Assembly (NCBI GenBank): GCA_947652115.1
Contig: OX393563.1
Coordinates: 9,259,495 to 9,323,494, forward strand
DNA: 64,000 nucleotides
Origin: Blastomussa wellsi
Lineage: Eukaryota; Cnidaria; Anthozoa; Scleractinia; Plerogyridae
Direction: 5' to 3'
Shown here one piece after another: positions 56,835-64,000 of this stretch (position 1 is the first letter of the stretch; the number at the start of each line of letters is the position of its first letter). A program made the position numbers and the translations under genes. The notes below the pieces were generated by a model, which made no database searches, was not told where the DNA came from, and saw only the letters and a program-made list of their open reading frames with translations.

Positions 56835-59800
56835 ATGTCGTTTTCCACTCTGGAAGATGACGATGACGATACACATGGCATCGACCGTGTTGTTTTGTCG
56901 CTTGAAGAATTTTCTCGCACAGTGGACGAGTCTTCAGAAGCGAGTGATGTTTTGGGTTCCACGGAGCCGCAATTATGTGGGTGGATTGTAGACCGCTTTG
57001 CTCAAACCGAAAGCAAGACATCGTGCCGTCGATGTGCTCCCGCTCTAAAAGACTCAAAAGAAGTGAGATCGAGCACTCCACGAAGAAGTGTTTCTCGTCA
57101 GTTTCCGAGGGGTCGTGAAGATTTGGTTGAATTCAAGCATTTTATACAACCGAGCAGATACATTGAAGAGTATAGGAACGAAAAAAATAGCCGACAGGAC
57201 GCTGCCTTGAGAGAACTGGCCAACAAGAATGACAGACGCAGAGCGTCAGATAACTGTGTGGATTTGAGAAAAAGCTGCGATCGCACGGAAAATGGAGCGT
57301 CCAAAAACGTCCCGAGTGTTGTAAGCATGAAAGAAGAACAAACAGCCGAAGACGACAATAGGGTTAAGCCTCTCATTGTTATTTCGTCAAAAGGATCGAG
57401 TAGACCAGCTAATTTGCCAATGCCGGGACAATTTTACGGACGGAAGCTTCAATGGCGACCGACTGTTAACAGAAAAATAGCTAACGCCAAAGTATCTCAG
57501 TGGTAAGTCTTTATTGACCTGAAATCAACAACGCCGTGTAACTTACAACACCACACGATTACAATGATTTATGTAAACACGCACGAAGTTAACACCAAAC
57601 GGGGCTATCGCACCGCCGTTAATAAAACTGGTATAAGAAAGGAAATTAATTGATTATGAAACTGAGTAATTGGCTTTCCGAATGCAGCTGATTCGCTAAG
57701 TGCACCCCTCGTTAAGATATAAATATAAATTTGGGCTTCTTAATTATCGAAGAAAATGTAGAATGTCAATATCGATACATTGATGACGTGATCAAGGTGA
57801 AATGTTGCGTTGTAGCGTTCACGTATCAAGGGTACGTGTCGTTTCGGAAACGATTCGTAAAGTGGCTGAAGGATTACTTTATATTACCTAAACAGGGTCA
57901 AAAGCTTACTCTAAATTACGACACAGCAATTATAAAACTAGTAATGCAACTTCTGCCATTGGACGGTATGTGGGGTATCATGCCCATCATTATTAAATGC
58001 GCATCAATTTAACTTTCTGCTAACAACAAGAAATAGCGGGGAACAAAGCAGATGAAATTAGTATTTGAGGTAGCCCTGCTAACTGAAGACGGACTCGCAT
58101 GAATGTTTACATCTCATAGTCTCCTTCGCAGCCGTTTTCTATAGCGTTACGTGACGTCCCAAAAAACGGCTGCGAAGGAGACTGCATGAATGTTGGCAGC
58201 GTAGGGCAGCGCGGCCGCGAGGTTTTGGGCGCTGGTGTTCTTATCCAGAGGTCCCGGATTCAAGGCCTCCACCCTGCCACTAGTTGGATTTGTGACGGTG
58301 ACGCCTTGTAAATAGCCAACTGGTCTGCCTCCAGCCAGTTGGGATCTTTAACCATATTATGCCGGCATGCCTGAAAACTAGCTAAGCTTAGCGCTTATGA
58401 AGCTAAGCGCATGACCACTATAAATGACATTTACATTTACTGTTGGCCTCCGAGTAAGCTTGTAGTTATCTTCGGCTACAATATTAAATGTATCTGCTGA
58501 GAAAGAAGAAAAAAGTAATCATTGCGTAGCCTACCAGCGCTGGCCAATTTTGCCAGCAACAGGTGAAACTCCGTTGATTGTTTGTTTGTTCTTAGGAGCC
58601 AGGCGCACATAGATGTGACTCTTGAGATCACGTCGCAGAGAAATGGTGACGTCAGTCACTTGCTCCACTCCAGTAAACAGGTCTGTATCCCTAGATAACG
58701 TGAATACAAGGGCTATACGGGTGGGCGACAAAGGCAGACTGCAGAGACCTGGAGACTAGCACTCAGGTTAGCCTAAATATCACGCCGGTTAGCCTACCGT
58801 ACGACCAGAGGTCCCTTCGATCTTTCTAGATAAGTCGGGAAGAGTGAACAGCACTTGGGTTAACGTGCTTGCGGTTAGCTCTCAATAATGGTAACGGTAA
58901 GTGGTAACACGACATTTACTTTAAAAATTTCTGCCAGTCTGCGCGCAAGTCTGCAGTCTGTATTTATCGCACACTGGGGATGGATTAAGTGCATAACATG
59001 GGACATCATTGTGTTCCATACTGTAGAGCGAAGTACTTGTTTGGCATACACAAGTTTACACAAGAACCACTCCCCACGTTTTGTGTACACCAATATGAAA
59101 CGGTCTCCATCTCGATATACTGATCTACTAAGTTAACTACAATCAAAATTTGGTTCATAGAGTTGTTACCGCCTTTATTATAATTAACCGCCTTTCCAGA
59201 GGAAAGCGAGGGTGGGGGGGGGAAGGGTACAGTCAAGGCCTGAGGAGGGGGGGGGCTGACCTATTTAGTGTTTCCCAATAAGAGATCTGAGGAGGATATA
59301 AACATCATCCGATAATCCTCGGCCCCCAGCCGAACGGTCCCGAGGATAGTGAAGTCTTTTAAAGCGGACGAGTTAAAACCAAAATGAGACACCCAGCCGG
59401 TTATCTGTTTACTGTTGTCAATACCTTACCGGTTTTTAATTTTATTTAAACCATCATAACTGTTTCAGAGCGAAGACCATAATCCATTACAAGACAGACG
59501 GTCATCTGGAAACTTAGTGATTAAGAGAGCGGACCTAGGAGGGCCAGCAGCGATGACAACAAGTCCGCGAACTGACAACAAAACCCTGCCTCAAACGACT
59601 AGTGTCCAGTGTTCCCCGATAGAAAAGTGCGATGCCTGGGTGAAAAACCGAGACAATGACCTGGAAACTATCTCGGGCAAAGGCAAGGAACAATTCAGCA
59701 CAAAAGCGCGGAGTATGCGGGGATTTCACACACCCACCGGACATCCATCACAGTTGTCTTTACGTGGTAACTCGCTGACTTCAAATCAGAAAGACTGGTA

Positions 59801-59957
59801 CGGTGCTAGGGCGGCTGAAAACACAACGACTAAATCAGGGATGGATTACTCCAAATACACAGATATGTTCAAGAACGTGCTGGAATTTTACGGAACGAGA
59901 CGATTGAGACCGAAATCTCATTCTGCAGTCGAACAGTTGTTATCCATGAAGACATAA
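56835..59957 (+). CDS. Hypothetical protein, two-exon model
   Basis: Exon 1 runs 56835-57502 from ATG with acidic EDDDDDTHGI near the start and a phase-2 donor TG|GTAAGT. Exon 2 runs 59471-59957 from an acceptor CAGAG|C to TAA. The sum is 1155 nt, 384 residues. The more obvious AG two bases earlier cannot be used, since it breaks the frame or makes a stop. The protein is charged and mostly disordered, with MPGQFYGRKLQWRP before the junction and a compact, possibly folded C-terminus (YSKYTDMFKNVLEFYGTRRL, then SAVEQLLS). I see no domain, membrane segment or signal peptide. An extra exon in the 2-kb intron is possible. The function is unknown. Divergent pairing with NUBPL does not by itself indicate a shared role. 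Confidence 0.6.
58117..58183. mobile_element. Mini foldback with TAGTCTCCTTCGCAGCC ends, second copy
   Basis: TAGTCTCCTTCGCAGCCGTTTT and AAAACGGCTGCGAAGGAGACT flank about 25 bp containing GTTACGTGACGTC. It is intronic. Confidence 0.7.
58198..58440 (+). mobile_element. Possible tRNA-derived SINE of a second family
   Basis: The sequence GCGCTGGTGTTCTTATCCAGAGGTCCCGGATTCAAGGCC has a B-box-like GGATTCAAGGCC, followed by CCAACTGGTCTGCCTCCAGCCAGTTGGGATCTTTA, which forms a hairpin. Only this copy is in the window, so the call is tentative. Confidence 0.35.
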
Positions 59958-61370
59958 ATGAAATCAGTATAGAGAGATCGAGATAGGGGCGGGAAACCGG
60001 AGACCGGATTATAGGGGGCGGGGGCGACGGAGGGTGAAACGAGGGATCAAGGGAAACGGAATTTCTAAGGATCGCGAGAAACGCGAAGACTTTAGGGACT
60101 TAAAGCCTTTAAGGGGATAGAACGAAACTTAGCGTTATATTTTGCAAGAGATCGATCGAAAGACAATACTAAACAAAGAAAATATTTTTTACTGCGCGCG
60201 GATCCTGAAAAACAAGTCAATAGAGTCGTCTTATATGGCGGACGACTTGAGAAAGTAGAGGATGAGGATATGGTTCTAACCTGCATCAAGGCGTACGCTT
60301 CTATGGTCCATTTTTTCATAGCTCAAGTTCAAGTTCAAGTTTATTAAGAAAATTGAATGATACAGAATAACACCGGTCTGTAACAGACCCACTGAAACCT
60401 TACCCAGTGGAATATTTTCCCCTACCCAGCAGAAATTTAGTCTCCCCAGTACCCAGTGAATATTTTTATTTAACCCAGTGACTGTGCAGTGTTACCCAGC
60501 GTATTTTGTATGCAAAAAAAAAATAATAATAATAAATAGCAAAATGAAACAGAAAACGAGCGACCCAGTGGGAAATTAGCCAACCCGGTGACTTTTTTCT
60601 CGAAAACCCAGTGAGGACAAAGATTCCACTGGGTCTGTTACAGAGGGGTGTAGAATATGATGTACCACTGCTCGCAGTTAGCTGCCGCTATTCGAGGCGA
60701 GCAGTGGCTTGACGCATAGAATTTTAAACATACACGACAAAATAGAATACAACAATACTAATATTAAGTAGCTATCTCCTTTTACTTTTACAACTACAGT
60801 TCCTCTAGCTGCATGCCGCACAAACAAAGTATTTTATAGAACCCTGCTGCCTTCGTTGCCTTTTCAATCATAGAAACCTCGGACTCGAATTCTAATTGTT
60901 AAAGAGAACAATCGAACGATTAACTATTATAGTCTAATTTCTTGTCTAATTAATATAAGATATAATGATTAAGAAATTATACATAGTAATGCATATTCTT
61001 ATCAAATCGGGCAAGCAGAAATAAAATAATTATATTTAGCATTGTAATATAAAAGTTAGCTTAAAGAATTTTAAAAGATTACGGAGTCGCTCTTGTAAAT
61101 ACTATGAGTATTTAGTTAAACAATGCGTTTTCCCAATATCTCTTAGTAGAAAAAGCAGAAGCAAACGCAAACTTGATTACATGTAATATAGATGTACTGG
61201 AAATCTAATGAAATAAAACCTCTTTTTGAACGGTATCCGGTTTTGTGAAATATCTTATAACAATTGCCATGATTTCGTAACTTGTTGTGAGATGTGGCTC
61301 GGTTGTTTTACTTTTTAGATGCAAGATTTGATTATTGTAGGGTCGGGTAGCAGGGTTTCACATGAATGGC
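59958..61370. other. Intergenic region
   Basis: Apart from the MITE at 60370-60655 and a short GTTCAA repeat at 60321-60342, I see no gene or structured element. 60720-61310 is AT-rich with nothing recognisable. Confidence 0.4.
60370..60655. mobile_element. MITE with TCTGTAACAGACCCA ends and ACCCAGTG subterminal repeats
   Basis: TCTGTAACAGACCCACTG near 60376 and CACTGGGTCTGTTACAGA near 60630-60648 are inverse copies. ACCCAGTG/ACCCAGCG octamers recur at least eight times inside, a typical dispersed transposase-binding pattern. Confidence 0.65.
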
Positions 61371-61499
61371 TAGCCTGCGAACAGGTTCTCCAGTGGGGAA
61401 AATTTGGGGACAATTTCGGCGAGCGAAGAAGCCGAATTTGCGCGCGCTTTCCTTCTCCCCAAGCTACACCCGGCTCGCTGAAGAGCCTGTTCGCAGGCT
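61371..61499. mobile_element. Foldback with AGCCTGCGAACAGG ends
   Basis: AGCCTGCGAACAGG at 61373 pairs with CCTGTTCGCAGGCT ending 61499. The interior pairs 'GGCGAGCGAAGAAGCCG' with 'CCCGGCTCGCTGAAGAG' only weakly. It is a relative of 33731-33800. Confidence 0.6.
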
Positions 61500-61756
61500 T
61501 CCGTTCCAGAGAACAACCGAACAAACAGCCAGTTGCAATGCCGCTAGCCCCTAAGACAATATATAGCAACTGCTACACTAGAGGATCAGTAGAACAGCAA
61601 GCTTATGAGAGCTGCTGGCTTTTGGATCAAAAAACATTCAAAGTGCAAGGGTTAGTAATTTGTTTTCCTAGTGATTGTGGTTCTTCAATTGCTAGAATCT
61701 TTCCAAGCTTGCACTATTCAAAAGCAAATTTAATATCTACAAGTGCCCGGGGGTTG

Positions 61757-61793
61757 GGTATATATATATATATATATATATATGGGCTATATA
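61757..61793. repeat. (TA)n microsatellite
   Basis: An uninterrupted TA dinucleotide run, directly before the Penelope-like terminal fragment. Confidence 0.9.
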
Positions 61794-61895
61794 TATCAGC
61801 TCCGACGAAGGGCTAACGCTCGAAACGTCAGCTCTCTTATCTTTTCACGGTGGCCAATTTACATTATCAACCCAGTTGATAAAACCAAATTATAT
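61793..61895 (+). mobile_element. Penelope-like terminal fragment with hammerhead motif
   Basis: It matches the 3' terminal region of the element at 8744-8843: 'CTCCGACGAAGGGCTAACGC', 'GAAACGTCAGCTCTC', 'GGTGGCCAATTTACATTATC' and 'CAACCCAGTTGATAAAACCA'. Only the last hundred bases are present, preceded by a TA repeat. Confidence 0.7.
61797..61836 (+). ncRNA. Candidate hammerhead ribozyme motif, best copy
   Basis: Core CCGACGA, stem II GGGC/GCTC closed by a TAAC loop, GAAA, then CGTC and a flanking strand AGCTC that can pair with upstream CAGCT/GCTC (stem I). U4 of the standard CUGANGA core is C. The very short stem III suggests it would act only as a dimer, as proposed for similar retroelement hammerheads. 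Confidence 0.5.
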
Positions 61896-62170
61896 ATGGG
61901 TATGCACCGCGGAACAGGGTATGGTTTTTTAGGTCCAGGGCACCATTTTTGGCATTATTCCTGGTGTGATCCTTGGGTACAGGTGTGGTGCCTAAATCGT
62001 GTCGTCAAAACTCGTATTATTTAAACCGCAAGCTAAACGAGAAAGACAATTGTCTGTTTAAACTGAACAGTCCGTTAAAAGTATAAACGTTACAGAAACG
62101 AGATAAGGTTGACTTGTTGATACAATTCTTATAGATAATTTTCATTTTTTCTTGAATAGGGTGTCATTCA
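61885..62170 (+). repeat. Dispersed repeat, related to 23640-23895
   Basis: Shares an ordered set of words with 23640-23895 (GGGTATGGTTTTTT, CCTGGTGTGATCCTTGG, AATAAGGTTGACTTGTT, GAATAGGGT). It is non-coding and of unknown class. Confidence 0.55.
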
Positions 62171-62471
62171 GTATTCGAGAATCTTGGCAAGGAAAAATTG
62201 CATTCGCGTTCTGCGTTCGATTTTCTGTAAATTTCGCCGCCGTTAAGAAGAGCCTTCGCGGCATACACCTAAGTGGCACACGTCAGCTTCCAAATTGATG
62301 GTGTTGGTAGTCTTTTTCTTTTCTTGAAAGAATGTATAACTGTCACCGTCAGAACAGTTACTTCAAATTTTGAAATGATGAAGTAACGGTAGAGGCGCAA
62401 GTTTGTCAAGTAACTCAGTGAGCTTAGTCACCGGGCGAGTAAAAAGTAACACATTGAGCGCAACATTTAAC

Positions 62472-62921
62472 ATGCCCCCCAAAGGACGGAAAGCCACAAC
62501 ATGTAAAGAAAACAACACATCAAACAGGATTAAAACCGTCAAGAAGACCATCAAGAAGAACACAAAGAAACGAGACGGCAAAAGCAAGTCAAAGAAACTA
62601 TTCAATTCCTACAGAAGGTTTATCTCTAGGGTGCTAAAACAAGTTCACCCGGATATGGTACCAACCAAGAAAGGATCATCGGCCTATCTTGCCCTCAGCA
62701 AGAGAGCTATGGACATCATGAACTCGTTCGTGAATGATCTGTTTGAAAGAATAGCAACGGAGGCCTCGAACCTTGTCAAGTACGCCAACCGTCGCACGCT
62801 CTTATCAACGGATATACAATCTAGCGTCCGTTTGGCCATTCCCGGTGAGCTGGCCATACACGCTGTCAGCGAAGGAGCAAAAGCTGTGACCAGATACGCA
62901 GTGGAAATGAAACAAGTATAA
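62472..62921 (+). CDS. Divergent histone H2B variant, intronless
   Basis: A 149-residue single-exon protein. Residues 1-45 form a Lys-rich tail ([20 protein letters not shown]). The histone fold follows: alpha-1 [12 protein letters not shown] (50-61), alpha-2 [20 protein letters not shown] (76-95), alpha-3 [10 protein letters not shown] (114-123) and alpha-[21 protein letters not shown] (124-143). The loop between alpha-1 and alpha-2 ([14 protein letters not shown]) is about 10 residues longer than the usual TGIS-type loop, and alpha-2/L2 reads [14 protein letters not shown] instead of the near-invariant form. It should pair with H2A in a nucleosome. No replication-type histone stem-loop follows, while AATAAA is present at 63114, so it is probably a polyadenylated replacement or germline variant. 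There are no other histone genes in the window. Confidence 0.88.
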   Translation: MPPKGRKATTCKENNTSNRIKTVKKTIKKNTKKRDGKSKSKKLFNSYRRFISRVLKQVHPDMVPTKKGSSAYLALSKRAMDIMNSFVNDLFERIATEASNLVKYANRRTLLSTDIQSSVRLAIPGELAIHAVSEGAKAVTRYAVEMKQV

Positions 62922-63113
62922 ACAGAGGACGAAACGGCCTCAAGGTGCCGAATTGTATATTCATGCAGGTCGCTGAATAGAGCTATGTAAAATACCTTCG
63001 ATTGTAATGTTTCTGTACGATTCTACATGTTATCAAGTTTTGTTCGTCCCGACCTGACGCGAATACAAGTCAGCCATTAAGTGTGTTACTAGAATAAGTT
63101 CGTGTGTAGAGGA

Positions 63114-63119
63114 AATAAA
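63114..63119 (+). promoter_or_regulatory. Polyadenylation signal AATAAA after H2B
   Basis: An AATAAA hexamer 193 bp after the H2B stop codon, and the only good signal before the right-edge palindrome. Confidence 0.5.
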
Positions 63120-63544
63120 ATGAATAATTTTTGAAATTACATATTTCGCCCCACTTAATGGAAAACACCATAGATTGACTTTGATCAAAAGAATGACAGT
63201 GACAAATAATTTCTGCAATCAAACTTAATTTGTTCATTTCGCCTCCCTAGATACAGTATTGTTTCTAAAAATTGCCATAATACGAGGCCTGAGTTTTCTA
63301 TAAAACAACATCGATAAGGGGGACTGGAAGGTGAAAGAAAAGTAACTTTCCCTGGTTTACGTTGAATGTGTCTGAAGAGCGTTATGTTTTAACAGTTTTT
63401 TTCGGGATTGTAAATTCAGGTTCAAATTTTAACAAAATTGACGTGACAGGTACATATACTTCATACTTCAACAACGGATTTTGTTATAAATTTACCAATC
63501 GTGTTTCTTTTATAGCTTTCTTCTCGCATGGTCAAATATTTGCC

Positions 63545-63954
63545 GTTCTTAACACAGGCCGCCCATACGTTGTATGTGATTTATGTGACATTATGTAAGA
63601 GAATATATGAGAAAAGTTCGGAAATTGCCCTAAATTCTACATGTGGAAACTAATGCAAATAAAAATGACTTACCATGTGTTTTCCTTGCGTTATTTTGAT
63701 GTCTCTGTGATCCTGGAGTCGATTTAAAGACATTTAGGTCTCAGAAGGTAAACTCGCCTAAATGTCTTTAAATCGACTCCAGGGCCACAGAGACATCAAA
63801 ATAACGTAAGGAAAACACAAGGACAAGGTAAGTCATTTTTATTTGCATTCTTTTCCACATGTAGAATTTAGGGCAATTTTCGAACTTTTCTCATATATTC
63901 TCTTACATAATGTCACATAAATCACATACAACGTATGGGCCGCCTGCGTTCTTA
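63545..63954. repeat. Large near-perfect palindrome at the right edge
   Basis: Arms of about 195 bp (63545-63738 and 63757-63954) pair almost fully around an 18-bp spacer (TCTCAGAAGGTAAACTCG). They differ by a few substitutions and one small indel. No transposon terminus is recognised. An open frame (63362-63598) enters the left arm but has no recognisable content. Confidence 0.9.
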
Positions 63955-64000
63955 AGAGCCACCAATAAACCCTTCCTTGCTTCTTTCTTGTTCAGTTGTG

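Noticed and set aside
57731..58012. 93-residue open frame in the intron of the unknown gene
   Set aside because: No splice sites that keep the phase 2 of the neighbours, no recognisable domain, and it starts at a non-conserved TTG/ATG context. It is kept only as a possibility for a missed exon.
61319..61816. 165-residue open frame
   Set aside because: It covers a foldback element (61371-61499) and a TA repeat, and the sequence has no domain character.

Overview
The window looks like nuclear DNA of a cnidarian, most likely a reef-building or other hexacorallian coral. The evidence is intron-rich metazoan genes (BUB3, NUBPL, a histone H2B), many small GT-AG introns, moderate to low GC, and a dense load of MITEs, foldback elements, tRNA-derived SINEs and a Penelope-like retroelement. 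It is not bacterial. All multi-exon models below were built by hand from open frames plus GT/AG sites with consistent phase, and none is supported by transcripts.

Positions 1-29000 form a death-domain locus. Two death-domain exons lie on the + strand at the left edge (1763-2852), in a gene that runs outside the window or past what I can resolve. A minus-strand gene (14792 to 9774) encodes an acidic low-complexity N-terminus followed by three death domains. Head to head with it, a plus-strand gene (18715 to 28866) encodes a 14-residue tandem repeat, three death domains, an OTU cysteine-protease domain, a Gln-rich linker and a fourth death domain. All seven non-terminal or edge death-domain exons, and the exons that join them, are bounded by phase-1 introns, the signature of exon shuffling. 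The death domain-OTU fusion suggests one polypeptide that both assembles by death-domain contacts and edits ubiquitin. It is the best candidate for something undescribed.

Positions 29000-41500 hold a poorly resolved minus-strand gene (33165 to 31046) and a minus-strand single-pass membrane protein gene (39106 to 33927). The membrane gene's signal-peptide first exon and promoter appear twice (39106 and 40991). Its penultimate exon is followed immediately by a 65-bp minisatellite.

Positions 41500-60000 hold housekeeping genes. BUB3 (+, 41682-48340, 11 exons, 328 aa) and NUBPL (-, 55891-49677, 11 exons, 332 aa) converge. NUBPL is divergent from a two-exon gene of unknown function (+, 56835-59957). 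BUB3 introns carry at least five separate mobile elements.

Positions 60000-64000 are repeat-rich and contain an intronless, divergent histone H2B (+, 62472-62921) and a 400-bp near-perfect palindrome at the right edge.
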